Of a DNA stretch of 64,000 nucleotides, positions 6,688 through 15,361 are shown in pieces. Source of the DNA: an uncultured Flavobacterium sp. (lineage in GTDB: Bacteria > Bacteroidota > Bacteroidia > Flavobacteriales > Flavobacteriaceae); the NCBI RefSeq assembly GCF_963422545.1, contig NZ_OY730254.1:1-64000 (forward strand). Reading direction: 5' to 3'. The notes beneath the pieces were generated by a model, which was given only the letters and a program-made list of their open reading frames with translations, made no database searches and had not been told where the DNA came from. A program made the position numbers and the translations under genes. Numbering within the stretch: the stretch's first letter is position 1; every line of letters begins with the position of its first letter.

Positions 6688-8511
6688 ATGACTACAGAAG
6701 AACAAATTTCCAAAACCCCATTTCCGAACTCCAAAAAAGTATATGTAAACGGAGAAATTCATCCCATAAAAGTAGCTATGCGCGAAGTCATTTTAAGTGA
6801 CACAAAACTTTCAAATCGCGGTATTGAGAAAAATCCACCCGTAACTGTTTACGATACATCTGGCGCTTATACAGACCCAAATATCGAAATCGACATTAGA
6901 AAAGGATTACCTCGCTTGCGCGAAAATTGGATTCTAGACCGAAATGACGTCGAAATCTTAAACGAAATAACTTCTGATTACGGACAAACCCGTTTAAAAG
7001 ACGAAAGTCTAAATCATCTTCGTTTTGAATATTTGCATCAACCAAAAAGAGCAAAAAAAGGTGCAAACGTAACACAATTGTATTACGCAAAACAAGGTGT
7101 CATAACACCAGAAATGGAATATATTGCCATTCGTGAAAATCAACGAATCGAGCTTTTGAACGAGCAAACCAAAGCGATGCAATGCCAACATGCCGGACAT
7201 AGTTTTGGAGCCAACACGCCAAAAAGCAAGATTACGCCAGAATTTGTTCGTAGCGAAGTAGCTTGCGGAAGAGCTATAATTCCAAACAATATCAATCACC
7301 CTGAAAGTGAACCTATGATTGTAGGTCGTAACTTTTTAGTAAAAATAAATGCCAATATCGGAAACAGTGCTGTAACTTCAAGCATTGAAGAAGAAGTTGA
7401 AAAAGCTGTTTGGGCCTGTCGTTGGGGTGCTGACACGATTATGGATTTATCAACTGGCAAGAACATTCACGAAACCAGAGAATGGATTATTCGTAATTCA
7501 CCGGTTCCAATTGGTACAGTTCCTATTTATCAAGCATTAGAAAAAGTAAAAGGAATTGCCGAGGATTTAACTTGGGAAGTTTTCCGTGACACTTTAATAG
7601 AACAAGCAGAACAAGGAGTTTCATACTTCACTATTCATGCCGGTGTTTTATTACGATACATTCATTTGACTGCTGATCGTGTTACCGGAATCGTTTCTCG
7701 TGGTGGTTCTATTATGGCTAAATGGTGCTTGTTTCATCACAAAGAAAACTTTTTATATACCCATTTCGAAGAAATCTGCGAAATCATGAAACAATATGAT
7801 GTAGCTTTTTCGTTAGGAGATGGTCTACGTCCGGGCTCAATTGCCGATGCAAATGATGCTGCCCAATTTGCCGAATTAGAAACTTTAGGCGAACTTACTA
7901 AAATTGCATGGAAACACGATGTACAGGTTTTTATTGAAGGCCCAGGTCACGTACCGATGCACATGATTAAGGAGAATATGGACAAACAATTAGAACATTG
8001 CAGTGAAGCTCCGTTTTACACACTTGGACCATTAACAACAGATATCGCGCCGGGTTACGACCATATCACATCGGCAATTGGAGCTGCAATGATTGGCTGG
8101 TATGGCTGCGCAATGTTATGCTATGTTACACCAAAAGAACACCTTGGTTTGCCTAATAAAAAAGACGTAAAAGATGGTGTTATAACTTATAAAATATCTG
8201 CGCATGCCGCTGATTTAGCCAAAGGTCATCCGGGAGCACAATATAGAGACAATGCATTGAGTAAAGCGCGTTTTGAATTCCGTTGGGAAGATCAGTTCAA
8301 TTTGTCCTTAGATCCGGATACTGCAAGAGAATTTCACGATGAAACCCTTCCTGCTGATGGTGCAAAAGTCGCTCATTTTTGTTCGATGTGTGGTCCAAAA
8401 TTCTGTTCTATGAAAATATCTCAGGAAATCAGAGATGTCGCCGCTGCCGAAAAAGGCATGCAGGAGAAATCAGAAGAATTTATCGAGCAAGGAAAAGAAA
8501 TCTATATCTAA
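6688..8511 (+). CDS. thiC: Phosphomethylpyrimidine synthase ThiC
   Basis: A radical-SAM enzyme converting aminoimidazole ribotide to HMP phosphate. The C-terminal iron-sulfur motif CSMCGPKFC places cysteines at 565, 568 and 573, the unusual C-terminal CX2CX4C of ThiC. Blocks such as MAKWCLFHHKENFLY, EGPGHVPMHMI and LTTDIAPGYDHITSAIG are diagnostic. At 607 residues it is the full-length form with the N-terminal domain. It follows thiS by 137 bases that contain AT-rich filler and a degenerate palindrome. Confidence 0.98.
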   Translation: MTTEEQISKTPFPNSKKVYVNGEIHPIKVAMREVILSDTKLSNRGIEKNPPVTVYDTSGAYTDPNIEIDIRKGLPRLRENWILDRNDVEILNEITSDYGQTRLKDESLNHLRFEYLHQPKRAKKGANVTQLYYAKQGVITPEMEYIAIRENQRIELLNEQTKAMQCQHAGHSFGANTPKSKITPEFVRSEVACGRAIIPNNINHPESEPMIVGRNFLVKINANIGNSAVTSSIEEEVEKAVWACRWGADTIMDLSTGKNIHETREWIIRNSPVPIGTVPIYQALEKVKGIAEDLTWEVFRDTLIEQAEQGVSYFTIHAGVLLRYIHLTADRVTGIVSRGGSIMAKWCLFHHKENFLYTHFEEICEIMKQYDVAFSLGDGLRPGSIADANDAAQFAELETLGELTKIAWKHDVQVFIEGPGHVPMHMIKENMDKQLEHCSEAPFYTLGPLTTDIAPGYDHITSAIGAAMIGWYGCAMLCYVTPKEHLGLPNKKDVKDGVITYKISAHAADLAKGHPGAQYRDNALSKARFEFRWEDQFNLSLDPDTAREFHDETLPADGAKVAHFCSMCGPKFCSMKISQEIRDVAAAEKGMQEKSEEFIEQGKEIYI

Positions 8512-8539
8512 ACAGAAGAAAGACTAAAGAAAAAAGACA

Positions 8540-9130
8540 ATGATTGTAATTACAAATCCTTCTGCAATTGCTAGCGAAATCAGCATTATTGATTCTTTAT
8601 TTGAAGAAGGATTGTCTTTGCTTCATATCAGGAAACCTGATTTTTCTGAGATCGAAATGACCCAATTTCTTGACCAGATAAAATTAGAATTTCGATCTGG
8701 TTTAGTCTTGCACAATCATCATCAATTGGCAGAAGATTTTGGAATTAATCGAATACACTTTTCTGAAACAGCAAGAAAAGACAAACCATTAAATAGTACT
8801 AATGGTGTTATTTTTTCAACATCAACACATACAATAGAAAATTTCAATGTTTTAGAACATCATTTTAATTACGCTTTTCTAAGTCCCGTTTTTACCAGTA
8901 TTTCTAAGGAAGACTATCATCCAAAAGAAAACCTTTTTGAAGCTTTAAAATCAAGAACAAACAGGAATGCAAAAATTATTGCTTTAGGAGGAATTGATTT
9001 AGAAAATATCAAAAAAACACTTGAAAATGGCTTTGACGATATAGCTCTTTTAGGAAGTATCTGGAAAAATGAAAACCCAATAAAAAAATTCAAATTATGT
9101 CAAAAAGCCGCCCTTTCGTTCTCAGTATAG
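8540..9130 (+). CDS. ThiE/TenI-like thiamine phosphate synthase paralogue
   Basis: A 196-residue TIM-barrel protein of the ThiE/TenI superfamily. It has LLHIRKPDF in place of the ThiE QLRxK segment, LSPVFTSISKEDYHPKE at the phosphate loop, and IIALGGID. A more orthodox ThiE is encoded 0.7 kb downstream (9842-10480), so this copy may act as a TenI-type thiazole tautomerase; TenI converts the ThiG product to the aromatic thiazole. That is an inference from divergence and operon content. The end overlaps thiD by 34 bases, so the pair is translationally coupled. Confidence 0.8.
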   Translation: MIVITNPSAIASEISIIDSLFEEGLSLLHIRKPDFSEIEMTQFLDQIKLEFRSGLVLHNHHQLAEDFGINRIHFSETARKDKPLNSTNGVIFSTSTHTIENFNVLEHHFNYAFLSPVFTSISKEDYHPKENLFEALKSRTNRNAKIIALGGIDLENIKKTLENGFDDIALLGSIWKNENPIKKFKLCQKAALSFSV

Positions 9131-9852
9131 CAGGTTTTGATCCTACTGCCGGTGCCGGCGTTTTGGCTGATATCAAAACATTTGAACAGCATCAGGTAAC
9201 TGGTTTTGCAATTACAACGGCAAACACAATTCAAACCGAAAATGAGTTTTTTGAAATTGAATGGACGAAGTTAAGTTTTGTCATTCGCTCCATTGAAACG
9301 CTATTTCAAAACTATAAAATCAAAAGCGTTAAAATAGGAATCGTTCCTTCTTTACACTATTTGAATCGGATTCTTTCAACAATTAAATTGTTATCTCCAA
9401 GTACTAAAATCGTTTGGGATCCTGTTTTAAAGTCGACTACAAAATTTGAATTCATGGCAATAGAAAACCAATTGGATTTAAATAGAATTCTGTCTAAAAT
9501 TGATTTGATTACGCCCAATTATAATGAAATAGAGGTTTTGTTTCCCGGTTTTGTTTCAGATAAACTTTGGCTTCTAAACAAAACATCAACTGGCATTTTA
9601 CTAAAAGGAGGACATAACTCAGCCGAAATTGGTACTGATCGACTGTTCCTCAAAAATGAAATTATTGATTTATTGCCCTCAGAAAAAAACTGCTTTGAAA
9701 AACATGGTTCCGGCTGTGTTTTATCATCTGCAATCGCCGCAAATCTGGCATTGAATCAAACCTCAAAAGAGGCTTGTGAAAATGCTAAAACCTACATAGA
9801 AAAATACCTGAGTTCAACTTCAAATTTAATCGGATATCATTATGTACAATAA
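9097..9852 (+). CDS. thiD: Hydroxymethylpyrimidine/phosphomethylpyrimidine kinase
   Basis: It phosphorylates HMP and HMP-P. The N-terminal block SIAGFDPTAGAGVLADIKTF is the ThiD substrate-binding signature, and the C-terminal GSGCVLSSAIAANLA carries the catalytic loop cysteine of ribokinase-fold HMP kinases. The start inside the upstream gene is needed to keep the first beta strand, so the 34-base overlap is real. It is a little short in the middle compared with E. coli ThiD (251 versus 266 aa). Confidence 0.94.
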   Translation: MSKSRPFVLSIAGFDPTAGAGVLADIKTFEQHQVTGFAITTANTIQTENEFFEIEWTKLSFVIRSIETLFQNYKIKSVKIGIVPSLHYLNRILSTIKLLSPSTKIVWDPVLKSTTKFEFMAIENQLDLNRILSKIDLITPNYNEIEVLFPGFVSDKLWLLNKTSTGILLKGGHNSAEIGTDRLFLKNEIIDLLPSEKNCFEKHGSGCVLSSAIAANLALNQTSKEACENAKTYIEKYLSSTSNLIGYHYVQ

Positions 9853-10480
9853 ATTGCAATACATATCACAAGGAAAAACAATCGAAGAACAATTGTATAA
9901 TATTCATCAGGCTTTGGACGCAGGGTGTGATTGGGTACAAATGCGTTTCAAAAATCAAACTGCCAAAGATACTTTTGCATTAGCGGAAGCTGTAAAATTT
10001 TTATGCGAAGAATACCTAGCCAATTTCATTGTAAACGACAATCTTTATCTGGCACAACAAATTGCTGCTGATGGTGTGCATTTGGGTTTAACTGACATGA
10101 ATATTGCCGAAGCAAGAGCAATTCTTGGAAACACAAAAATCATTGGCGGAACGGCCAACACCTATAAAGACATTGAAAATCATGTAAAAAACGGCTGTGA
10201 TTATATTGGTCTTGGTCCATTTAAATTCACCAAAACCAAAGAAAAATTAAGTCCAATTTTGGGTTTATCAGGATATTTTGAAATCCTTGAAAAAATGAAG
10301 CAAAACAACCTCGAGATTCCTGTTTATGCTATTGGCGGAATTACATTTGAAGATATAAATCAATTGATGGAAACCGGAATTCACGGAATTGCAGTCTCCG
10401 GAATGATTACTAAAAGTGATCAAAAAGAAAAATTAATTCAACAACTCAACGAAAAATTATATGCAAACGTCATTGTTTAA
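9842..10480 (+). CDS. thiE: Thiamine phosphate synthase
   Basis: It joins HMP pyrophosphate and thiazole phosphate. Visible ThiE features are WVQMRFKNQ near the N-terminus, FIVNDNLYLAQQIAADGVHL, the GLGPFKFTKTKEK phosphate-binding region and PVYAIGGI. At 212 residues it has the usual length. It overlaps thiD by 11 bases and thiG by 20, giving a tightly packed thiD-thiE-thiG block. This is the more canonical of the two ThiE-like proteins of the operon. Confidence 0.94.
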   Translation: MYNKLQYISQGKTIEEQLYNIHQALDAGCDWVQMRFKNQTAKDTFALAEAVKFLCEEYLANFIVNDNLYLAQQIAADGVHLGLTDMNIAEARAILGNTKIIGGTANTYKDIENHVKNGCDYIGLGPFKFTKTKEKLSPILGLSGYFEILEKMKQNNLEIPVYAIGGITFEDINQLMETGIHGIAVSGMITKSDQKEKLIQQLNEKLYANVIV

Positions 10481-11237
10481 CATTGGTGATAAAACTTTTA
10501 ACTCTCGTTTGTTTTTAGGAACAGGGAAGTTTGGTTCGAATCTGGAAATGGAAGAAGCTATTCTGGCTTCTGAAAGCGAATTGGTAACCGTTGCCTTAAA
10601 ACGTATTGATCTCGAGACGGAAACTGATGCTATTTTATCGCATTTAAAACATCCAAATATCAATCTATTGCCTAATACTTCTGGCGCGCGAAATGCAAAA
10701 GAAGCTGTTTTTGCAGCACAATTAGCGCGTGAAGCATTAGAAACAAACTGGATAAAACTAGAGATTCATCCGGATCCAAAGTACCTAATGCCGGATCCTA
10801 TTGAAACTTTAAGAGCAACCGAAGAACTGGCTAAACTTGGTTTTTTTGTTTTGCCTTATATTCATGCAGACCCAGTTTTGTGCAAACATTTAGAAAATGC
10901 AGGAACTACCGCTGTGATGCCTTTAGGCTCTCCAATTGGTAGTAATAAAGGTCTAAAAACGATAGATTTTTTAGAAATTATTATCGAACAAAGTACTGTT
11001 CCTGTAATTATAGATGCCGGAATTGGCGCTCCGTCTGACGCGGCAAAAGCAATGGAAATTGGCGCAGATGCTGTCTTGGTAAATACCGCAATTGCCGTTG
11101 CCGGAAATCCAAAACTAATGGCAGAAGCGTTTAAAGAAGCTGTTATTGCAGGAAGAAAAGCATTCGAAGCCAAAGTGGCCAATCAACAAAATCATGCTGC
11201 GGCTTCAAGTCCATTGACTTCATTTCTTTATGATTAA
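10461..11237 (+). CDS. thiG: Thiazole synthase ThiG
   Basis: It builds the thiazole ring from deoxyxylulose phosphate, the ThiS thiocarboxylate and dehydroglycine. WIKLEIHPD contains the probable Schiff-base lysine (K99). LPNTSGA, PLGSPIGSNKG and VIIDAGIGAPSDAA are family blocks. 258 residues is normal. It is the last gene of the tightly overlapping part of the operon; the next thi gene, thiH, is 605 bases downstream because of the intervening GxxExxY unit. Confidence 0.97.
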   Translation: MQTSLFNIGDKTFNSRLFLGTGKFGSNLEMEEAILASESELVTVALKRIDLETETDAILSHLKHPNINLLPNTSGARNAKEAVFAAQLAREALETNWIKLEIHPDPKYLMPDPIETLRATEELAKLGFFVLPYIHADPVLCKHLENAGTTAVMPLGSPIGSNKGLKTIDFLEIIIEQSTVPVIIDAGIGAPSDAAKAMEIGADAVLVNTAIAVAGNPKLMAEAFKEAVIAGRKAFEAKVANQQNHAAASSPLTSFLYD

Positions 11238-11246
11238 AAAAATTTG

Positions 11247-11278
11247 TTTCACGCAGATTTTGCAGATTTAGGCAGATT
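11247..11278 (+). repeat. Left 32-bp terminal inverted repeat of the GxxExxY unit
   Basis: It starts TTTCACGCAGATTTTGCAGA and contains three GCAGATT units. It is perfectly complementary to 11799-11830. It lies ten bases after the thiG stop codon. Confidence 0.9.
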
Positions 11279-11383
11279 TAATATAGATTATTTTATTCTT
11301 TATCTGCAAAATTTTCGTAAAACAATTTACTAAAAAGAAAGAAAATTCTTTAATTTTAAAATGAATTTAAAATTAAAGAATTA

Positions 11384-11761
11384 ATGACTGAAAATGAAAT
11401 ATCGTATTTAGTGCGAGGAGCAATTTTTAAAGTATATAACAATTTAGGTCCTGGATTATTTGAATCTATCTACGAAAGTGCATTATTTTATGAGTTAGAA
11501 AAATTAGACCTAAAAGTCAAAAAACAAGTAGAAATTATTATTAATTATGAAGAAATAATATTAGATGCCGCTTTTAGACTCGATTTATTGGTTGAAGATA
11601 AAGTAATTATTGAATTGAAATCTGTCGAAGAATTAGCACCGATACATTACAAACAAATTGCAACTTATCTTCGACTAACTAATATAAAATTAGGATTACT
11701 TGTAAACTTTAATACCCTTAACATTTTAAATGATATAAAAAGAGTTGCCAATAAAATATAA
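11384..11761 (+). CDS. GxxExxY protein (putative PD-(D/E)XK nuclease)
   Basis: A 125-residue protein with the defining motif GLFESIY (G24, E27, Y30) and a likely nuclease core, D67 in RLDLLVEDKVIIELKS followed by E77 and K79 (D-xn-ExK). Proteins of this family are small, common in Bacteroidota and without an established function. The gene is in the operon direction but has nothing to do with thiamin synthesis. It sits between perfect inverted repeats, 146 bases after thiG and 81 bases before thiH. A role in recognising or moving the repeats is possible, by analogy with REP-associated transposases. Catalytic activity is predicted only. Confidence 0.85.
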   Translation: MTENEISYLVRGAIFKVYNNLGPGLFESIYESALFYELEKLDLKVKKQVEIIINYEEIILDAAFRLDLLVEDKVIIELKSVEELAPIHYKQIATYLRLTNIKLGLLVNFNTLNILNDIKRVANKI

Positions 11762-11798
11762 AAGAACGTAGGATATCAATAAATTAAAAATCACATTT

Positions 11799-11830
11799 AA
11801 TCTGCCTAAATCTGCAAAATCTGCGTGAAA
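11799..11830 (-). repeat. Right 32-bp terminal inverted repeat of the GxxExxY unit
   Basis: It ends with TTGCAGATTT-type units in inverted orientation and TGCGTGAAA at the outer edge. It is an exact inverted copy of 11247-11278, ending 12 bases before the thiH start. Confidence 0.9.
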
Positions 11831-11842
11831 TAAAACAATCCA

Positions 11843-12955
11843 ATGAAAACATTCAAAACCATCTTTGAACAATATGACTGGGATTCCATTCAATCAAAAA
11901 TATACCAAACCACATCAAAAGATGTTGAGCGCGCTTTAGTAAAAAACAAACGAAATCTCGATGATTTTTTAGTTTTGATTTCTCCTGCTGCGCAACAATA
12001 TTTAGAGCAAATGGCACAACAATGTCATGAAATCACCAAAAAGCGTTTCGGGAAAACCATACAAATGTATGCGCCTCTGTATTTGAGTAACGAATGCCAG
12101 AACATTTGCACCTATTGTGGTTTTAGCTTAGACAATAAAATCAACCGAAAAACACTTTCTGATGCCGAAATTAAACTTGAAGTTGAAGCGTTAAAAAATA
12201 CCGGTTTTGACCATGTTTTATTAGTTACCGGCGAAGCAAATTACACTGTAAATATTAATTATTTCCTGAATGCGATTGCTTTAATCCGAGAACAATTTTC
12301 AATTATTTCTGTTGAAGTTCAACCACTTTCTACCGAAGATTATAAACGTTTGCATGAAGCCGGAGTTTATTCCGTTTTGGTATATCAGGAAACCTATCAT
12401 CAGGAAGTTTATAAAAAATATCACACGAAAGGCAAAAAATCAAACTTCGATTACAGACTGGAAACTCCCGACCGAATTGGAATTGCAGGAATTCATAAAA
12501 TAGGACTAGGCGTTTTATTAGGTTTGGAAGATTGGCGAACAGATAGTTTTTTTAATGCTTTACACCTCGATTATCTTCAGAGAAAATACTGGCAGACTAA
12601 ATATTCAGTTTCATTTCCGAGATTACGTCCTGCAGAAGGCATTATTGAACCCAATTTTATTATGGATGATAAGGATTTAACCCAACTTATTTGTGCGTAT
12701 CGTTTATGGAATGAAGATTTGGAAATTTCTATTTCGACCCGTGAAAATGAAAAATTCAGAAACAATATTATTCCAATTGGAGTTACAAGTATGAGCGCAG
12801 GTTCAAAAACAAATCCGGGTGGCTATGTTGTTGATCCACAATCATTGGAACAATTTGAAATTAGCGACGAACGCTCTGCAGAAGAAATAGCGAAAATCAT
12901 AACAGAATCAGGCTACGAACCTGTTTGGAAAGATTGGGACAAAAGTTACAATTAA
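11843..12955 (+). CDS. thiH: 2-iminoacetate synthase ThiH
   Basis: A radical-SAM enzyme cleaving tyrosine to dehydroglycine for thiazole formation. The cluster motif CQNICTYC gives C85, C89 and C92 (CX3CX2C). APLYLSNECQNICTYCGF and SVSFPRLRPAEG are typical of ThiH. 370 residues is normal. The presence of thiH and absence of thiO indicates the anaerobic-type, tyrosine-dependent route. It lies downstream of the inserted unit, so its expression depends on read-through or on a promoter inside that unit. Confidence 0.96.
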   Translation: MKTFKTIFEQYDWDSIQSKIYQTTSKDVERALVKNKRNLDDFLVLISPAAQQYLEQMAQQCHEITKKRFGKTIQMYAPLYLSNECQNICTYCGFSLDNKINRKTLSDAEIKLEVEALKNTGFDHVLLVTGEANYTVNINYFLNAIALIREQFSIISVEVQPLSTEDYKRLHEAGVYSVLVYQETYHQEVYKKYHTKGKKSNFDYRLETPDRIGIAGIHKIGLGVLLGLEDWRTDSFFNALHLDYLQRKYWQTKYSVSFPRLRPAEGIIEPNFIMDDKDLTQLICAYRLWNEDLEISISTRENEKFRNNIIPIGVTSMSAGSKTNPGGYVVDPQSLEQFEISDERSAEEIAKIITESGYEPVWKDWDKSYN

Positions 12956-13050
12956 AGAAATTCCAAATTGAAAATCCCAAATTCCAACCAAATCTAAAAT
13001 TTCAGGTTTCAAATTTCACAAACAACATTTCACATTTCACCTTTTACAAA

Positions 13051-13761
13051 ATGAGCATTATACAAGAATTTTTACGCTACAATAGACAAACCATCCTTCC
13101 CGAAATTGGCGATGAAGGTCAGGAAAAACTCAAAAAAGCAAGAGTTTTGGTCATTGGTGCCGGAGGTTTGGGATGTCCAATTTTACAATATATTGCTACG
13201 GCAGGCGTCGGTTTTATTGGGATAATGGATTTTGATACTATTGAAATTCACAACCTGCACAGACAAATTTTATATACTGAAAATGAAATCGGACAAAGCA
13301 AAGTTCGTGTTGCCAAAGAAGTAGTTTCAAAACTAAATCCGTTGATTGAGACTGAAGCTATTAATGAGAAATTGACCGTAGAAAATGCAAGTGAAATTAT
13401 TCAAAAATATGATATTATTGTGGATGGTTCTGACAATTTTACGACACGTTATTTAGTTAACGATACTTGTGTTGCATTACAAAAGCCTTTAGTTTATGGA
13501 AGTATTTTGAAGTTTGAAGGGCAAGTTGCCGTTTTTAACCACAACGGAAGTAAAAATTTACGCAATTTATTTCCTGAAATGCCAGATCCAAAAGATGTTC
13601 CTAATTGTAATTTGAATGGTATTTTAGGAACTTTACCTGGAATTATTGGTACTATGATGGCGCACGAAACTCTGAAACTAATTTTAGAATTACCTACTTT
13701 AAAAAATGAATTGGTTCTTTTTAGTACTTTGAATTGGAGCTTTACAAAACTGAATTTCTAA
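13051..13761 (+). CDS. thiF: ThiF/MoeB-type adenylyltransferase, short form without zinc cysteines
   Basis: It should adenylate the ThiS C-terminus. It has the nucleotide-binding VLVIGAGGLGCPILQYIA, DFDTIEIHNLHRQ and VDGSDNFTTRYLVNDTC. An upstream ATG at 12925 would add 42 residues read from AT-rich intergenic repeat and overlap thiH; the ATG at 13051, followed by SIIQEFLRYNRQTILPEIG, is the natural start (236 aa). The CxxC pair that normally precedes LFPE is replaced by Asn-Leu-Arg-Asn, and the C-terminal zinc or rhodanese part is missing, so no zinc site is expected. PNCNLNG keeps the conserved cysteine. It overlaps the convergent MOSC gene by four bases. Confidence 0.88.
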   Translation: MSIIQEFLRYNRQTILPEIGDEGQEKLKKARVLVIGAGGLGCPILQYIATAGVGFIGIMDFDTIEIHNLHRQILYTENEIGQSKVRVAKEVVSKLNPLIETEAINEKLTVENASEIIQKYDIIVDGSDNFTTRYLVNDTCVALQKPLVYGSILKFEGQVAVFNHNGSKNLRNLFPEMPDPKDVPNCNLNGILGTLPGIIGTMMAHETLKLILELPTLKNELVLFSTLNWSFTKLNF

Positions 13762-14552
13762 AATACAATTTTATCTCCAACACTAATAATTCCACTATTT
13801 AAACTCACAATATTTGTCCCGAATAAAACAGAATTATTAACATTTCTGTATTTACTCAAAGTTTTTAAAGGTTCTTTTTTTACAATACCTTTCTGCGGAT
13901 CATTATTTACCATAATACATCTTCCGCAGGGTTTTACGTTTTTAAAATTAACTTCACCGATCTTGAAAGTATTGAAATCATCTTCTTCATGAGGAACTTC
14001 GCTGCTTATAACAATATTAGGACGAAATCTCAAAATAGTAATTTTATCCTCAAGTTTTTCATTCAAAAAATCCAGGCTTTTTGTCCCAATTAGTAAGTAA
14101 GGATAACCGTCGGCCAGACTTACATTGAAGGTTTCTTTTAGTCTTGAACTTTCATGTTTACGATCTCCGCTTTTAATAATTTTAACGAGTTTACATTCAA
14201 ATCCTAATTGTTTACTAAACCATTTTGAAGTAGCAGAATTTACCTCAACAACTTCGCTTTTATCATCCCAAACGTTCACTTTTATTGGACTATTTAAATG
14301 TTCTGTTGTAAAAAATTCATGTTTTTGATCCTGAAAAGTAATGCTGATTTTTCCATCTGAAATTTGTGGATAAAACTGACTTAGAATTGGATATTCTCTT
14401 TGTGTTATAAATTGATTTTCAGCATCAACCAACATCCATCTGCGATCATTCTCGAATCCCATTTCTTCTGCAAAAGCTTTCTGACAACTAATGCCGGCTA
14501 AGCTTTTTATCGGATATACATAAATTTCTTTTACAGTATAAATTGTGCTCAT
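13758..14552 (-). CDS. MOSC domain-containing protein (YcbX-like)
   Basis: A 264-residue protein with an N-terminal beta-barrel (residues about 5-110, YPIKSLAGIS and DRRWMLVD) and a C-terminal MOSC domain with CGRCIMVNNDP, the cysteine that binds the molybdenum cofactor in related proteins. Such proteins reduce N-hydroxylated compounds or handle Moco sulfur. It lies two bases downstream of aat and probably shares its transcript. The exact substrate is unknown. Confidence 0.85.
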   Translation of the reverse strand: MSTIYTVKEIYVYPIKSLAGISCQKAFAEEMGFENDRRWMLVDAENQFITQREYPILSQFYPQISDGKISITFQDQKHEFFTTEHLNSPIKVNVWDDKSEVVEVNSATSKWFSKQLGFECKLVKIIKSGDRKHESSRLKETFNVSLADGYPYLLIGTKSLDFLNEKLEDKITILRFRPNIVISSEVPHEEDDFNTFKIGEVNFKNVKPCGRCIMVNNDPQKGIVKKEPLKTLSKYRNVNNSVLFGTNIVSLNSGIISVGDKIVF

Positions 14553-14554
14553 TA

Positions 14555-15193
14555 CTACTTATTTTCTAAAATAAACATAAATTCTTCACGATCAATTTCG
14601 CGACAGCCTAAACTCTCTAAATGCGGATTGTAAACCTGACAATCTAAAAGTTTGTAATTTTCTTTTTCTAAATAATTGACCAAAGCGATAAAGGCAACTT
14701 TTGAGGCATTTGATACTTTCGAAAACATACTTTCTCCGCAAAAAACATGTCCTAAATCAATACCATATAAACCTCCAACCAAAACCTCATCTTGCCAGAC
14801 TTCAACAGATTTTGCAATTCCCTGTTCATTCAATTTGCAATAAGCATCAATCATTTCGTTAGAAATCCATGTTCCGTTTTGACCGTCGCGCTTTATTTTT
14901 TGGCAATTCGAAATCACGTCTGCAAAACTTTTATTAAAAGTAACTTTAAACTGATTTCTGTTTAAGATGTTTCTCATGCTTTTAGACACAATTAATTCAT
15001 CCAGAAACAAAACCATTCTGGGATCTGGCGACCACCAAAGAATGGGTTCTCCTTCATTAAACCAAGGAAAAATTCCGCTTTTGTAAGCCAGTTTTAATCG
15101 TTCCGGATTTAAATCACCGCCAACTGCCAGAATTCCTTCTTCATCAGCTTCTGTAACGGGAGGAAAAAATAAATCGTTGAATATATAATGCAT
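14555..15193 (-). CDS. aat: Leucyl/phenylalanyl-tRNA--protein transferase
   Basis: It adds Leu or Phe to N-terminal Arg or Lys of proteins as the signal for the N-end degradation pathway. Diagnostic blocks are LFFPPVTEADEEGILAVGGD near the start, WWSPDPRMVL, NGTWISNEMIDAYCKL and GGLYGIDLGHVFCGESMFS. 212 residues is the usual length. It forms a pair with the MOSC gene directly downstream. Confidence 0.95.
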   Translation of the reverse strand: MHYIFNDLFFPPVTEADEEGILAVGGDLNPERLKLAYKSGIFPWFNEGEPILWWSPDPRMVLFLDELIVSKSMRNILNRNQFKVTFNKSFADVISNCQKIKRDGQNGTWISNEMIDAYCKLNEQGIAKSVEVWQDEVLVGGLYGIDLGHVFCGESMFSKVSNASKVAFIALVNYLEKENYKLLDCQVYNPHLESLGCREIDREEFMFILENK

Positions 15194-15245
15194 CTTTTAA
15201 ATAAAATTCCAAATTTTAAATCCCAAATTCCAATTCTCTCAATAT

Positions 15246-15334
15246 TGTCATTGCGAGGAACAAAGCAACCACACTAGCTATAAAACACAAAGTTCGATTT
15301 TGTAAATGAGGTTGCTTCGTTCCTCGCAATGACA
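15246..15334. repeat. Long-hairpin repeat, TGTCATTGCGAGGAAC family, copy 1
   Basis: The 25-base arms 15246-15270 and 15310-15334 are inverted copies with one mismatch, which can still form a G-U pair. They enclose 39 unrelated bases. Other copies are at 27957-28043 (full) and 18538-18561 (half). The loop differs between copies, so only the arms are conserved. This looks like a MITE or REP-type dispersed element. Confidence 0.8.
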
Positions 15335-15361
15335 TAAAATGCGTTGAGTTTCCAATACAAA

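Larger units (their letters stand above)
11247..11830. mobile_element. Putative mobile unit: GxxExxY gene bounded by perfect 32-bp inverted repeats
   Basis: The left end 11247-11278 and the right end 11799-11830 are exact inverted copies over 32 bases. Each carries three GCAGATT units at about 9-11 bp spacing. They enclose one short gene (11384-11761) and split the thiG-thiH pair of an otherwise compact operon. No clear target-site duplication is visible next to the ends. No transposase of a known family is present; the only protein is a PD-(D/E)XK-type GxxExxY protein. Calling the unit mobile is an inference from its architecture and position. Confidence 0.55.

Noticed and set aside
11247..11830. 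Classical insertion sequence or CRISPR fragment
   Set aside because: No transposase of a known family and no repeat-spacer periodicity; the GCAGATT units sit only within the two end repeats, apart from one short partial match near 11301.
12925..13050. N-terminal extension of the ThiF-like protein
   Set aside because: The 42 extra residues overlap thiH and are read from AT-rich intergenic repeat; conserved sequence begins at 13051.
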